This document shows, one piece after another, positions 44,355 through 53,569 of a stretch of 64,000 nucleotides of DNA. Source of the DNA: Streptantibioticus ferralitis (GTDB lineage: Bacteria; Actinomycetota; Actinomycetes; Streptomycetales; Streptomycetaceae); contig NZ_JARHTQ010000017.1 of NCBI RefSeq assembly GCF_029223525.1, positions 62,001 to 126,000 on the forward strand. The letters run 5' to 3'. The position numbers were made by a program, and so were the translations under genes. The stretch's first letter is position 1. Every line of letters begins with the position of its first letter. The notes below the pieces were generated by a model, which was not told where the DNA came from, searched no databases, and saw only the letters and a list, made by a program, of their open reading frames with translations.

Positions 44355-45232
44355 CGGGCCACTCCGTAGGGAATCGCACCGCCACCGGGCGGGTGGGCGG
44401 GACGCACCGCGCGGATGTGCCAGGGCGGATCCGCGGTCAGCAGTGCGCGTAGCGCGGTATCGGACCGGTCGGCGGGCAGGGTGATCCGCAGCAGCCTCGG
44501 GGTGCCCGCCTGGTCGGCGGGCGGCTGCGGCGCGGTGGCGCCGGTGTGCCGCGCGAGCGCCGCGGGCGGCTCGCCGGTGCCCTCGGCCTCGATCACCACC
44601 TGCGGCACCTCGGGGGAGCCGGCGCGGCTGTCGGCGAGCCGCCCGTTCGCCACTCGGTGGACTCGGGCCCCGGCCCCGGTGAGCCGCCGAGGATCGTGGT
44701 CGACGAAGACGGCGGTGCCGCCCGCGGCCACCCGCTCGGTCACGGCCTCGTCGAGATGTGCGCGGGCCGCGGTGTCCAACCCCGTCCACGCCTCGTCGAG
44801 TACGAGCAGCTCCGGCTCGGCCAGCAGGGCCTGCGCGACGGCGACCTTCTGCGCGGTCCCCTTGGACAGCAGGTCCAGCGAGGTCCCCGCGTAGCCGGTG
44901 ATGGCGAAGCGCTCAAGCCATGTGTCGGCGCGCGAGGCCGCCTGCCGACCGGACAGCCCGTGCACCCGGCCCATGTGGACGAGGTACCCGGCGGCGTCGA
45001 ACGGCAGGGTGGCAGCGAAGCGTTCGGGCACATAGGCGGTGCGGGGGCGGCCCGTGATCCGGCCGGTGGTCGGCGCGTCGATCCCCGCGAGCAGCCGCAG
45101 CAGCGTGGACTTTCCGCTGCCGTTGGTGCCCGCTATGCGCAGCAGCGCACCGGCTGGCAGATCGAGGTCTATGTCGCGCAGCACCCATGGCCCGCGCATC
45201 CGGTAGCGCCGCCCCACCGCCTCCAGCCTCAT
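44351..45232 (-). CDS. ABC transporter ATP-binding protein
   Basis: ATPase of 293 residues. It shows Walker A AGTNGSGKSTLL, an LSKGTAQKVAVAQALL signature (the usual LSGGQ is LSKGT), Walker B LLVLDEAWTGLD and H-loop VFVDHDPRRL. After the ABC domain (about residue 205) there is an 85-residue extension ending in PPGGGAIPYGVAR with no family match. LSKG signatures are common in antibiotic- or lipid-export ATPases. The ATG at 45232 has GGGGGGCGAG upstream. Confidence 0.87.
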   Translation of the reverse strand: MRLEAVGRRYRMRGPWVLRDIDLDLPAGALLRIAGTNGSGKSTLLRLLAGIDAPTTGRITGRPRTAYVPERFAATLPFDAAGYLVHMGRVHGLSGRQAASRADTWLERFAITGYAGTSLDLLSKGTAQKVAVAQALLAEPELLVLDEAWTGLDTAARAHLDEAVTERVAAGGTAVFVDHDPRRLTGAGARVHRVANGRLADSRAGSPEVPQVVIEAEGTGEPPAALARHTGATAPQPPADQAGTPRLLRITLPADRSDTALRALLTADPPWHIRAVRPAHPPGGGAIPYGVAR

Positions 45233-45353
45233 GTCGCTCGCCCCCCGTCGTCGACGCCGCCGCGCGGCGTGTTCCTGTCGTACGGCCAACGGACCCGCTC
45301 CGGGGTCCGTTCCCGGCCGCCGATCGTTCACCCGTTCGTGTGGCGGATCGTGG

Positions 45354-45359
45354 CATGCT
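45354..45359 (+). promoter_or_regulatory. -10 element of a probable leaderless promoter (PTH2-like gene)
   Basis: CATGCT ends six bases before GTG 45366. Confidence 0.45.
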
Positions 45360-45365
45360 GGCCCG

Positions 45366-46085
45366 GTGACCAGCGCTGACCCCTTCGCCGCTCCCGCCGA
45401 TTCGGCGGCCGTGGACCGCGACGCCGCCCCGCAGTTCGTGCTGCCGCTGGTGGTCCGGATCGAACGTGACACTCCGCCGGCCCGTACCGACGCCCTGGAG
45501 ACGTCCGCCCGGGCGGTGCTCACCTTCCTTTCCGATCCGCGCACGGCGGACGACGGCGAGTGGGCGGAACTGCTGCGCGGCTGGGAGGACGGCAGGATCC
45601 GAAAGGTGGTACGCCGGGCCCGCGGCGCGGAATGGCGCAGGGCCGAGTCGCTGCCCGGCATCACGGTGGCGGGCCGGTCGGCGATGGTCCGGGTGTACCC
45701 GCCGGTGCCGCTGGACGGCTGGCCCAAGGAGCTGGCGAAGTTGCAGGTCTCCGGTACGGAGTTGGCGGACCCCGACCCCTCGGGCCCGCCGGACCCTTCG
45801 CTGCCGGTGTTGTGGCTCAACCCCGGGTTGGAGATGTCGGCGGGCAAGGCGATGGCCCAGACGGGGCACGCCGCGCAGCTGGCCTGGTGGGCACTGCCCG
45901 CCAGCGCGCGCAAGGCATGGCAGGGCAGCGGCTTCGACCTGGCCGTACGCACCCCCGAACCCGCGCACTGGGCCGAACTGGCCGGAAGCGATCTGCCGTT
46001 GGTCCATGACGCGGGCTTCACCGAGATCGCCCCCGGCTCCTGCACGGTCGTCGCGGACCACCCGGCGCTGCGCGCGGCCCGCTGA
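45366..46085 (+). CDS. Peptidyl-tRNA hydrolase type 2-like protein
   Basis: Protein of 239 residues. The C-terminal half matches the PTH2 fold found mainly in archaea and eukaryotes: LNPGLEMSAGKAMAQTGHAA (catalytic-helix region with Lys and His) and GFTEIAPGSCTVVADHPA. The N-terminal half (QFVLPLVVRIERD, ALETSARAVLTFL) looks like a second, degenerate copy of the same fold, making the protein about twice the usual length. It may release peptides from peptidyl-tRNA beside the normal Pth, but activity is unproven. GTG start, no ribosome-binding site. Confidence 0.8.
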   Translation: MTSADPFAAPADSAAVDRDAAPQFVLPLVVRIERDTPPARTDALETSARAVLTFLSDPRTADDGEWAELLRGWEDGRIRKVVRRARGAEWRRAESLPGITVAGRSAMVRVYPPVPLDGWPKELAKLQVSGTELADPDPSGPPDPSLPVLWLNPGLEMSAGKAMAQTGHAAQLAWWALPASARKAWQGSGFDLAVRTPEPAHWAELAGSDLPLVHDAGFTEIAPGSCTVVADHPALRAAR

Positions 46086-46091
46086 CGGCTA

Positions 46092-46113
46092 CCGGGGCCG
46101 CCGTGGGCCCCGG
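46092..46113. terminator. Bidirectional terminator hairpin
   Basis: CCGGGGCC gccgtg GGCCCCGG, a perfect 8-bp stem in the gap between the convergent PTH2-like and P-loop kinase genes. Confidence 0.6.
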
Positions 46114-46716
46114 CTACGGCGGCCCGTACGGCGTGTCCGGCCCCGCTGGGGCCACCGCGGGCCACAGCGCGATGACCCGGTCGGCCACTTCCCGGACGCT
46201 GAGGCCGCCGGTGTCCACCACCAGGGTGCCCGGCGGGTCGGACGCCGCGATCTCCTCCAACTGACGTGCGGTCCTGGTCAGTTGTTCACCCGCTTCGCTG
46301 CCCGACTCCCGGCGCAGCACCCGCCGCCGGAGCACGTCACGGTCCGCGGTGAGCCGGACCACGGTGAACGCCGCGTCGGGCACCGCTTCGGCGATCCACG
46401 GCAGCTCCTGCCGCAGGTCCGCGAAGACCCCGCACAGCGTCAGGCGACGGTGGCCGAGGTCCGCGTAGTTCGCCCAGACCGCGGCGAGGTTGCGGCGGGC
46501 CACTTCCCACACCGGCAGCCCCGGCACCGGCCAGGGGTGGATCCGGTCCAACTCGTCGCAGTCGAGGACGGTGTGTGCCACCGACTCCGCGGCAAGCCGC
46601 AGCGACACCTCGTACGCGGTGGAGCTCTTGCCCACGCCCGCCGCGCCGCAGATGACGAGTACGTCCACCGTGTCCGCGATGTTTCCGCCGCTTCGCCCGT
46701 CCGTTTCGACCCCCAT
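46114..46716 (-). CDS. P-loop nucleotide kinase-like protein
   Basis: ATP-binding protein of 200 residues with Walker A CGAAGVGKSSTA near the N-terminus, an acidic Walker-B-like LDCDELDRIHPWPVPG and a possible lid RRRVLRRESGSE. The fold resembles small adenylate/shikimate-kinase-like enzymes, but the substrate is unknown. The ATG lies 8 nt after CACACT (46725-46730, minus strand), so it is probably leaderless. It diverges from the DUF692 operon. Confidence 0.75.
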   Translation of the reverse strand: MGVETDGRSGGNIADTVDVLVICGAAGVGKSSTAYEVSLRLAAESVAHTVLDCDELDRIHPWPVPGLPVWEVARRNLAAVWANYADLGHRRLTLCGVFADLRQELPWIAEAVPDAAFTVVRLTADRDVLRRRVLRRESGSEAGEQLTRTARQLEEIAASDPPGTLVVDTGGLSVREVADRVIALWPAVAPAGPDTPYGPP

Positions 46717-46724
46717 GGCGCGTC

Positions 46725-46730
46725 AGTGTG
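46725..46730 (-). promoter_or_regulatory. -10 element of a probable leaderless promoter (P-loop kinase)
   Basis: CACACT on the minus strand, eight bases before ATG 46716. Confidence 0.35.
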
Positions 46731-46777
46731 GTCCGGACCGCAGCACACCGCCAGAGCGCAACCTCAAATCGACCTCT

Positions 46778-46799
46778 GAACCCCGTCGTTGGGGGGTTC
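46778..46799. promoter_or_regulatory. Inverted repeat between kinase and DUF692 operon
   Basis: GAACCCC (46778-46784) and GGGGTTC (46793-46799), 7 bp perfect, separated by 8 bases in a divergent promoter region. An operator is likelier than a terminator. Confidence 0.35.
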
Positions 46800-46921
46800 G
46801 GTGCCGCCACGGCTGGTGAAGAGCCCCGCGGGGGCACGTGTCAGCCGACCATGCCGCGCGCCCCGGCGGGAACGGCATCCGAACGGTACTGGCAGACGTT
46901 TCGCATCCGGAGGGGGACCGC

Positions 46922-47767
46922 ATGCAGCACCTGGGCGTTGGTATCGGCTGGCGGCCGGAGATCGACACGGTGGTCGAGGGGCTGGACGGCGTCGAGTGGG
47001 TCGAGGTGGTCGCCGAGAACATCTGCCCCGACCATCTGCCGGACTCGGTGCGGCGGTTGCGCGAGCGTGGCACCACGGTCGTCCCGCACGGTGTGTCGCT
47101 CGGGCTCGGCGGGGCCGAGCGGCCCGACCCGGTGCGACTGGCGGCGCTCGCCGAGCGCGCGCGGGCGCTGGGCGCCCCGCTGGTGACGGAGCACATCGCG
47201 TTCGTACGGGCCGGTGGACCGCTGACCGGCACTCCCGCCCTGGAGGCCGGGCACTTACTGCCGGTGCCGCACACCCGCGACGCGCTGGACGTGCTCTGCG
47301 AGAACGTGATGATCGCGCAGGACGCGCTGCCGGTGCCACTGGCGCTGGAGAACATCGCGGCGCTGCTGCGCTGGCCGGACGAGGAGTTGTCCGAGGGCGA
47401 GTTCCTGGCCGAACTCGTCGAGCGCACCGGCGTCGGCCTGCTGGTCGATGTGGCCAACCTGCACACCAACCACGTCAACCGCGGTACGGATCCGGCCAGT
47501 ACCCTCGACCGGCTGCCGTTGGAGGCGATCGTCTACGTCCATGTCGCGGGCGGGGTCGAACGCGATGGCGTGTGGCACGACACGCATGCCCATCCGGTGT
47601 CCGAGCCGGTGCTGGAGGTGCTCGCCGGGCTGTGCTCGCGGCTGTGTCCGCCGGGTGTGCTGCTGGAGCGCGATGACGACTTTCCGCCGGGGACCGAGCT
47701 GGCCGCCGAACTCGACGCGGTCCGGGGTACGTTGACGGGAACGCGCCGGGAGGTGCGTCATGTCTGA
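46922..47767 (+). CDS. DUF692 (MNIO/MbnB-like) multinuclear iron oxygenase
   Basis: TIM-barrel metalloprotein of 281 residues in the DUF692 family, whose studied members (MbnB, TglH, bufferin enzymes) use two or three irons and oxygen to modify peptide cysteines. Probable ligands: [58 protein letters not shown] and ERDDDF. I start at ATG 46922, which follows GGAGGGGG; an in-frame GTG at 46838 lacks a site. The stop overlaps the partner gene by 8 bp. The substrate peptide is not identified; see the TIGR04222 protein downstream. Confidence 0.88.
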   Translation: MQHLGVGIGWRPEIDTVVEGLDGVEWVEVVAENICPDHLPDSVRRLRERGTTVVPHGVSLGLGGAERPDPVRLAALAERARALGAPLVTEHIAFVRAGGPLTGTPALEAGHLLPVPHTRDALDVLCENVMIAQDALPVPLALENIAALLRWPDEELSEGEFLAELVERTGVGLLVDVANLHTNHVNRGTDPASTLDRLPLEAIVYVHVAGGVERDGVWHDTHAHPVSEPVLEVLAGLCSRLCPPGVLLERDDDFPPGTELAAELDAVRGTLTGTRREVRHV

Positions 47768-48254
47768 TTCCGCCGGTCGCACGCCAGCGGTCGGGGTGGA
47801 GGGCGCGCGTCAGCGCCTCGCGCTCGCCCAGACCGCCCTGTTGTCCGCGTTGGTCGCGTCCACTCCGGTACCCGGTGGGTTCGACCCGGCCAGGATCCGG
47901 GTGCAGACCGTCGCGTTGGCCGCGAAGCGGGCCGACATCGTGGCGAAGGTGGCGCCCGAACTCCCGGTGATCCTCGGCGCGGACTACCGGCCCGCCTTCG
48001 TGCGCTACGCCCGCTCCCGGCCGCTGCCGGGCGGCTACCGGCGTGACGCCCTGGCCTTCGTGGCCTCGCTGCTGGACGATCAGGGCGGGCCCGCGCAGCC
48101 GCCCGGCCGCCGCGAGGAACTGGCCTCGTGGTGGGCGGAGCGTTCAGGACCGGCGCCGCTGAGGGCCGCGCGCGCTAGCCGTGTGCTGCGCCGTCTCAAC
48201 CCCCGTACGACGCTGCGGGCAACGCGTGGGCGTGCCGGCCGCACGCCCGCTTGA
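47760..48254 (+). CDS. DUF692-associated helical partner protein
   Basis: Mostly helical protein of 164 residues directly coupled to the DUF692 enzyme: GGGAGG precedes an ATG that lies inside its last codons. The pattern [40 protein letters not shown] and [14 protein letters not shown] recalls the N-terminal domain of the DUF2063/HvfC partner proteins that present substrate peptides to MNIO enzymes. I see no strict motif, so the partner role is inferred from context and this resemblance. The last 30 residues are Arg-rich. Confidence 0.7.
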   Translation: MSDSAGRTPAVGVEGARQRLALAQTALLSALVASTPVPGGFDPARIRVQTVALAAKRADIVAKVAPELPVILGADYRPAFVRYARSRPLPGGYRRDALAFVASLLDDQGGPAQPPGRREELASWWAERSGPAPLRAARASRVLRRLNPRTTLRATRGRAGRTPA

Positions 48255-48357
48255 CCCCGAGAGATCGGCCGAACTCCCGGGCGCCGCAAGCCTGTACGTC
48301 GCACTGGGCACCGAAATCCCGAGGCGGATTGTCAGTGGCATCCAGTACAACACCCTT

Positions 48358-49221
48358 ATGTGGGTTTCCCTGCTTCTCGTCGCCTGGGCGGCGGCGCTTG
48401 CCTCCTGTGCGCGGCTGTGCCGGGCGGCGGTCGCCGCCGCCCGGGAGTCCCCCGCCGTCGACGACCAGCGCGGCCATCCGGAGACGGACGCCGGTTCGCC
48501 GGAACTCGGCCTGTACGAGGCGGCGTTCCTCGCCGGCGGGCCGAACCGGGTCACCGACCTCGCGATGGTGGCGATGTCCCGGCAGCGGCGGCTGCTGCTG
48601 GCCTACACCGGTTGGGCCACCGTCGTCGACCCGGTCGGCCGGGATGAGGTGGAGCGTTCGCTGATCGCCTCGATAGGACCTGGCGGCCAGTCCCTCATAC
48701 CGGCGGTCCGCACGGTGCACGCCGCCGCCGACTGCGTCCGCGCGCTCGGCGAGCGCCTCGCCTCGGCCGGCCTCGCGGTGCCCGCGCCGGTCCGCGACGG
48801 GATGACCGCGGGGATCCGGCAGGCGCGGGCGAGTGCTGTGCTCATCTGCGCCCTGCTGGCCGCCTCCACCGGTGTGGACCGGCCCGGCGCGGACGACGCC
48901 GGCCCCCTGTGGTTCGCGCTGCCGCTGCTGCTGACCGTGGGGTGCCTGGTCATCGCCCGGGTCGAGGTGTACCCGTACGCCCGCTGGGCCTCGCCCGCCG
49001 GTCAGGAACTGCTGCGGGCGATACCCGTGCCCCGGCCGCGGCACCGCCCAGCGGGCGGCGCCGCGGGCCAGGGGCTTGCGGGTCGCACCGATGACCGCTC
49101 GCTGCTCACGGCGCTGGCGGTACGCGGGCCCGCCGCCCTGAGCGACCCCGCACTGCGCGCGGCGCTCGGGGCGGGCCGCCGCACCGTGCTCGGCGCGCGC
49201 CGCGAACCGCGTTCCTGCTGA
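48358..49221 (+). CDS. TIGR04222-domain membrane protein
   Basis: Membrane protein of 287 residues, third gene of the DUF692 operon. It has an N-terminal helix with two cysteines (SCARLC, about 16-21), the TIGR04222 core LYEAAFLAGGPNRVTDLAMV and RRLLLAYTGWATVVDP, and further helices (about 165-180 and 190-205). Relatives often end in long Gly/Cys-rich tails. This one ends in a basic, low-complexity tail with one terminal cysteine (REPRSC). ATG 48358 fits the start of relatives but has no ribosome-binding site, and 103 bp separate it from the partner gene. Confidence 0.75.
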   Translation: MWVSLLLVAWAAALASCARLCRAAVAAARESPAVDDQRGHPETDAGSPELGLYEAAFLAGGPNRVTDLAMVAMSRQRRLLLAYTGWATVVDPVGRDEVERSLIASIGPGGQSLIPAVRTVHAAADCVRALGERLASAGLAVPAPVRDGMTAGIRQARASAVLICALLAASTGVDRPGADDAGPLWFALPLLLTVGCLVIARVEVYPYARWASPAGQELLRAIPVPRPRHRPAGGAAGQGLAGRTDDRSLLTALAVRGPAALSDPALRAALGAGRRTVLGARREPRSC

Positions 49222-49251
49222 GGGGAGTTGACGGCCGCCCGCCGCGGCGGC

Positions 49252-49974
49252 TCAGGCCAGGCCGGCCACCAGCTCGGAGACGGCCTTGCGGCGGCCGGTG
49301 AAGAACGGCACCTCCTCGCGGACGTGCCGCCGCGCCTCGGAGCCGCGCAGGTGCCGCATCAGGTCGACGATGCGGTACAGCTCATCGGCCTCGAACGCGA
49401 GGATCCACTCATAGTCACCGAGGGAGAAGGAGGCGACCGTGTTGGCCCGCACGTCCGGGTAGCTGCGGGCCATCTTGCCGTGGTCCGCGAGCATCCGCCG
49501 CCGGTCCTCGTCGGGCAGCAGGTACCAGTCGTAGGACCGTACGAAGGGGTAGACGCTCACGTAGTCGCGCGCCGTCTCGTCGGCGAGGAACGCCGGGATG
49601 TGCGACTTGTTGAACTCGGCGGGGCGGTGCAGCGCCATGTTCGACCACACCGGCTCCAGCGCGCGGCCGAGCTTGGTGCGGCGGAAGAGGTTGTAGGCGT
49701 CCTGGAGCGCGTCCGAGGTCTCGGAGTGCCACCAGATCATGACGTCGGCGTCGGCGCGCAGGCCGGACAGGTCGTAGGTGCCGCGTACCGTGACGTCCTT
49801 CGCGGCGAGCTGCTCGAACAGCTCCTCGACCTCGTCCGCGTACCCGGTGCGGTCCTCGGGCAGCGGGGAGCGCAGCTTGAACACCGACCAGAGGGTGTAG
49901 CGGATCACTTCGTTGAGGTCACGGGCCTTCTTGCCCGCGTTGGGTGCCTTCGCGGCGGCAGCGTTCTCGGTCAT
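49252..49974 (-). CDS. hemQ: Coproheme decarboxylase HemQ (chlorite-dismutase family)
   Basis: Last enzyme of the coproporphyrin-dependent haem pathway, turning coproheme III into haem b with peroxide. The 240-residue length and motifs fit: [15 protein letters not shown] with the catalytic tyrosine region, and [12 protein letters not shown] with the proximal histidine. The chlorite-dismutase distal Arg context is not seen, as expected for HemQ. It begins 4 bp after the hemG stop, behind GGGAG, so it is coupled to hemG. This gives the order hemE-hemG-hemQ on the minus strand. Confidence 0.93.
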   Translation of the reverse strand: MTENAAAAKAPNAGKKARDLNEVIRYTLWSVFKLRSPLPEDRTGYADEVEELFEQLAAKDVTVRGTYDLSGLRADADVMIWWHSETSDALQDAYNLFRRTKLGRALEPVWSNMALHRPAEFNKSHIPAFLADETARDYVSVYPFVRSYDWYLLPDEDRRRMLADHGKMARSYPDVRANTVASFSLGDYEWILAFEADELYRIVDLMRHLRGSEARRHVREEVPFFTGRRKAVSELVAGLA

Positions 49975-49978
49975 GCGG

Positions 49979-51484
49979 CTATTCTCCCGCGCCGTCCTCG
50001 ATGCCCAGCCCCGGGGTGCCCGCTGGCTCCGCGGGCCGGTCGGGCACCGGGGTGCCGAAGGTCCGCAGAGCCTCGTCGGCGGCCTTGTGGGCGCTCGCGA
50101 CGCACGCCGGGATGCCCACACCGTCGTAGACCGCGCCGCACACCGACATGCCCGGCAGCTTGGCGACCTGCTCACGGATCCTGGCCACCCGCTCCAGATG
50201 GCCGACGGGGTACTGCGGCAGTCCGCCGTCCCACCGGGTCACCCGCGCCGCGATCGGCGCCGCGGTGATCCCGGCCGCCTCGGCGAGGTCCTCGCGGGAC
50301 AGCCGCACCAGGTCGGTGTCGTCCCATGCGAGGTCCGCCTCCTCGCCGTATCTGCCGACCGAGGTGCGCAGGACGAACGTGTCGGGTCCGGCCTCCGCGA
50401 TCCAGCCCCACTTGCGGCTGGAGAAGGTGGACGCCTTGATCGTGCGGCGATCCACCGGTGGCACCAGGAAGCCGCTGCCGCCGGGCATGTTCAGCAGGTC
50501 GCGGCGGCGGAACGCCATGGTCACCAGTGCCATGCCGGCGTACTCCACGGTCGCCAACTCGGCTGAGGCGGCGGGTGATTCGGCGGCCAGCAGTCGTGCG
50601 GCGGCCGGTGCGGGCACTGCGAGCACAACCGCGTCGGCATCCAGCACCGACCGGCCGCCGGTTGTCTGGACGACCGCCTGCCATCCGCTGGCGGTGCGGC
50701 GCAGCTCGCGCACCTCAGCACGGGTCCTGATGTCCACACCCGCCGCCCGGCAGGCCTGCGCGACGGCCAACGGCAGGCGTCCGACGCCGCCGCGGATGCC
50801 CATGAAGACGGCTCCGTCCTGGGCCGCGGCGGCGGCCCGGCGCTGGACGCCGCGTACCGCCTCGATCAGTGAGCGCTGACCGCGTGCCGCCTCGTAGAGC
50901 TGGGGAACGGCGGCGCGCAGCGAGATCTGGTACGCGTTGCCCGCGTAGACCCCGCCCAGCAGCGGCTCGACCAGGCGGTCGACCACCTCCCGGCCGAGCC
51001 GGGCGGCCACGTACGCACCGACCGCGACGTCCTCGCCGACCTCGGTGCGCGGCAGCACATGGTCCAGCGGCAGCCGCGCCAGCCCGGCGGGCGACAGCAC
51101 ACCGGACGCGGACAGCGGCCCCAGATCACCCGGCACGCCCATGATGTGGCCGCGCGGCATCGGCCGTAGCCGACCGCGGGTCCACAGCGCGGCTCGCGCG
51201 GTGGCGGGCGGCTGCAGTTCGTCGCCGAGCCCGGCGTCCCGAGCCAGCTCGACCGCCTCCGGCCGCCGAGCGAGCATCGACTCCGCGCCGAGGTCGACCG
51301 GCACCCCGGCGATCTCGTCGGCGTACAGCTTGCCGCCGAGCCGGGAGGACGACTCCAGTACGGTCACCCGGGCCCCGCCGGCGACCAAGCGGAACGCCGC
51401 GGCCAGTCCCGAGATACCACCGCCCACCACGAGGACATGACCCGCGCCGGGTCCGCGACCGGACTGCTCCCGCACTGCGTTCAT
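49979..51484 (-). CDS. hemG: Coproporphyrinogen III oxidase (HemG/HemY type)
   Basis: FAD enzyme of 501 residues that oxidises coproporphyrinogen III to coproporphyrin III in actinobacteria. The FAD dinucleotide-binding motif is [15 protein letters not shown] near residue 17, with [17 protein letters not shown] after it, and the C-terminal [17 protein letters not shown] closes the FAD site. HemQ next door favours this over the protoporphyrinogen role. I use ATG 51484; CACAGT lies seven bases upstream, and GTG 51493 in that element is an unlikely start. It lies 22 bp after hemE, so it may also be read from the hemE transcript. Confidence 0.93.
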   Translation of the reverse strand: MNAVREQSGRGPGAGHVLVVGGGISGLAAAFRLVAGGARVTVLESSSRLGGKLYADEIAGVPVDLGAESMLARRPEAVELARDAGLGDELQPPATARAALWTRGRLRPMPRGHIMGVPGDLGPLSASGVLSPAGLARLPLDHVLPRTEVGEDVAVGAYVAARLGREVVDRLVEPLLGGVYAGNAYQISLRAAVPQLYEAARGQRSLIEAVRGVQRRAAAAAQDGAVFMGIRGGVGRLPLAVAQACRAAGVDIRTRAEVRELRRTASGWQAVVQTTGGRSVLDADAVVLAVPAPAAARLLAAESPAASAELATVEYAGMALVTMAFRRRDLLNMPGGSGFLVPPVDRRTIKASTFSSRKWGWIAEAGPDTFVLRTSVGRYGEEADLAWDDTDLVRLSREDLAEAAGITAAPIAARVTRWDGGLPQYPVGHLERVARIREQVAKLPGMSVCGAVYDGVGIPACVASAHKAADEALRTFGTPVPDRPAEPAGTPGLGIEDGAGE

Positions 51485-51491
51485 GCCCTCC

Positions 51492-51497
51492 ACTGTG
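51492..51497 (-). promoter_or_regulatory. Possible internal -10 element before hemG
   Basis: CACAGT on the minus strand, seven bases before ATG 51484, in the 22-bp hemE-hemG gap. Confidence 0.3.
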
Positions 51498-51506
51498 CCA
51501 CCGCCG

Positions 51507-52574
51507 TCAGCGTGCCTCGGACGCCTGGTGGACGAACTCCACGAGTCGGGTCAGCGCGTCCGGATCGGTGTTCGGCAGCACGCCGTGGCCGAGGTTGAAG
51601 ATGTGCCCGGGCGTGTCCTTCGCCGAGTCCAGCACCTCGCGTGCCTTGGTCTCGACGGCCGGCTGAGGGGCGAACAGCACCGCGGGGTCCAGGTTGCCCT
51701 GGAGCGCCTTGTGCGGTCCCACCCGACGGGCTGCCTCGTCCAGCGGGACCCGCCAGTCGACGCCGACCACGTCCGCGCCCGCCTCTCCCATGAGGCCGAG
51801 CAACTCGCCGGCGCCGACGCCGAAGTGGATGCGCGGCACGTCGTACGGCGCGACCGCCTCGAAGACCTTCGCCGAGGCGGGCATGACGGAGCGCCGGTAG
51901 TCCTCTGGGGCGAGCGCGCCGACCCAGGAGTCGAAGAGCTGCACGGCCGAGGCGCCCGCCTCGATCTGCACCTTGAGGAACGCGGCGGTGATGTCGGCGA
52001 GCCGGTCGAGGAGTTCGGACCACAGCTGCGGGTCGCCGTACATCAGCGCCTTGGTGTGCTCGTGGTTGCGCGACGGGCCGCCCTCGACGAGGTAGCTCGC
52101 CAGGGTGAACGGCGCGCCCGCGAAGCCGATCAGCGGGGTGCCGCCGAGTTCGGCGGTCAGCATGCCGATCGCCTCGGTGACATAGCTGACGTCATCCGGT
52201 TCCAGCGGGCGCAGCCGGTCGAGGTCGGCGCGGGTCCTGATCGGCTCGGCGATCACCGGGCCAATACCCGGCTTGATGTCGAGGTCGAGGCCGATGGCCT
52301 TGAGCGGGACGACGATGTCGCTGTAGTAGACGGCGGCGTCCACCTTGTGGCGCCGTACCGGTTGCAGCGTGATCTCGGTGACGAGGTCCGGGCGCATGCA
52401 CGATTCGAGCATCGCGGTGCCCTCGCGCACCTTGTGGTACTCGGGCAGCGAACGCCCGGCCTGCCGCATGAACCACACCGGGGTGTGCGACACCGGCTCG
52501 CGTCGACACGCCCGGATGAACGCCGAATCGGCGGTCCGTTGGCGTGCTTGGTCTGTCCGCTGCTGAGCATTCAC
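51507..52574 (-). CDS. hemE: Uroporphyrinogen decarboxylase
   Basis: Removes four acetate carboxyls from uroporphyrinogen III to give coproporphyrinogen III. The protein has 355 residues. Diagnostic motifs are [13 protein letters not shown] near the N-terminus, [24 protein letters not shown] and the C-terminal [17 protein letters not shown] 52574 starts a protein that aligns with the family. It has no good ribosome-binding site; GAAGAT six bases upstream is a weak leaderless candidate. First of the hemE-hemG-hemQ series, divergent from the DUF3000 gene. Confidence 0.96.
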   Translation of the reverse strand: MNAQQRTDQARQRTADSAFIRACRREPVSHTPVWFMRQAGRSLPEYHKVREGTAMLESCMRPDLVTEITLQPVRRHKVDAAVYYSDIVVPLKAIGLDLDIKPGIGPVIAEPIRTRADLDRLRPLEPDDVSYVTEAIGMLTAELGGTPLIGFAGAPFTLASYLVEGGPSRNHEHTKALMYGDPQLWSELLDRLADITAAFLKVQIEAGASAVQLFDSWVGALAPEDYRRSVMPASAKVFEAVAPYDVPRIHFGVGAGELLGLMGEAGADVVGVDWRVPLDEAARRVGPHKALQGNLDPAVLFAPQPAVETKAREVLDSAKDTPGHIFNLGHGVLPNTDPDALTRLVEFVHQASEAR

Positions 52575-52684
52575 GGATGAATCTTCGCACGCGCCGAATG
52601 TCCACCGAATGCCGACCGGCTGTCAGCCGAAGGGACGACCCGCCCATACCGGTGTTCCTCCCATGCCGGAGGGGGCCAGCGGCC

Positions 52685-52690
52685 TAGTCT
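52685..52690 (+). promoter_or_regulatory. -10 element of a probable leaderless promoter (DUF3000 gene)
   Basis: TAGTCT ends seven bases before ATG 52698. Confidence 0.5.
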
Positions 52691-52697
52691 TCCGGGC

Positions 52698-53321
52698 ATG
52701 GTCGCGGCTCAGGGGCACCTCGCGGACGAGGATGGGGCACCGCTCGTATTCCAACGGGCAGTGGAGGCACTAGGGACCGCACGGACGCGGCCCGAGGTGG
52801 AACTGGCGCAGATCCCGGCCCCGAAGCGGCTGGCCCCGCACGCGTATGCGGTGGAGGCCGCGGTGCTGGTCGAGGGCGAGGAACTGGCGGACGGCCGGCT
52901 GGTGCTGCTGCACGATCCGGTGGGCCAGGAGAACTGGCACGGCACGTTCCGCGTAGTCACCCTGGCCCGCGCGGAGCTCGAACCGGAGATGGCGGCCGAT
53001 CCCCTGCTGCCCGACGTGTGCTGGTCATGGCTGACCGGTGCGCTGGCCGCGCGCGGCGCGGCGTACAGCGAGCCGAGCGGCACCGTCTCGTGCAGTTCCT
53101 CGCACCACTTCGGCGGGCTCGCGGAGCGTCCCGCCAGCACGGAGATCGAGGTCCGGGCGTCCTGGACGCCCGCCGACTCGGCGGCCGGGTTCCCGGACAT
53201 GGCGGCGCATCTGGTGGCCTGGTGCGAGCTGCTGTGCACCAGCGCCGGACTGCCGCCGACGCTGGGCGAACCGGGCGGCAGCGGGATCGTGTCGCTACCC
53301 AACCGACGCGGCCCGCGATAA
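52698..53321 (+). CDS. DUF3000-domain protein
   Basis: Cytoplasmic protein of 207 residues in DUF3000, a family restricted to actinobacteria with no known function. Typical stretches are FRVVTLARAELEPEMAADPL, DVCWSWLTGALAARGA, VSCSSSHHFGG and ASTEIEVRASWTP. It sits between the haem operon and a LuxR-type regulator, an order I recall as conserved. No ribosome-binding site; the predicted transcript is leaderless from TAGTCT. Confidence 0.85.
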   Translation: MVAAQGHLADEDGAPLVFQRAVEALGTARTRPEVELAQIPAPKRLAPHAYAVEAAVLVEGEELADGRLVLLHDPVGQENWHGTFRVVTLARAELEPEMAADPLLPDVCWSWLTGALAARGAAYSEPSGTVSCSSSHHFGGLAERPASTEIEVRASWTPADSAAGFPDMAAHLVAWCELLCTSAGLPPTLGEPGGSGIVSLPNRRGPR

Positions 53322-53569
53322 CGATCCACGGTAACGGTCGGTTGCCGGACGTCGCGATGGATGTCCTTCGTTGATCGATCCGTTGGCTCTTTTGTTCGGA
53401 ATCGATCAAGCCTGCACCCGACTTGCCCCGATTGTTACGCAATAAATCGTGATCTTTCCCTAAAGCCCCGTTCCGATACTGCCGAAGAGGACTGTGACCT
53501 TAATCCCCACGGAGCACCGGCCCCCTCCCCCACCGGCCGGTCCGGTTCCGCCACGTCACAGGAGGCCCG
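53322..53569. promoter_or_regulatory. Promoter region of the LuxR-type regulator with a spaced inverted repeat
   Basis: Relatively A/T-rich for this window, no gene. It contains TTGATCGAT (53371-53379) and its exact inverse ATCGATCAA (53401-53409), start-to-start distance 30 bp, about three helical turns. This looks like two operator half-sites on one face of the DNA. Confidence 0.5.
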
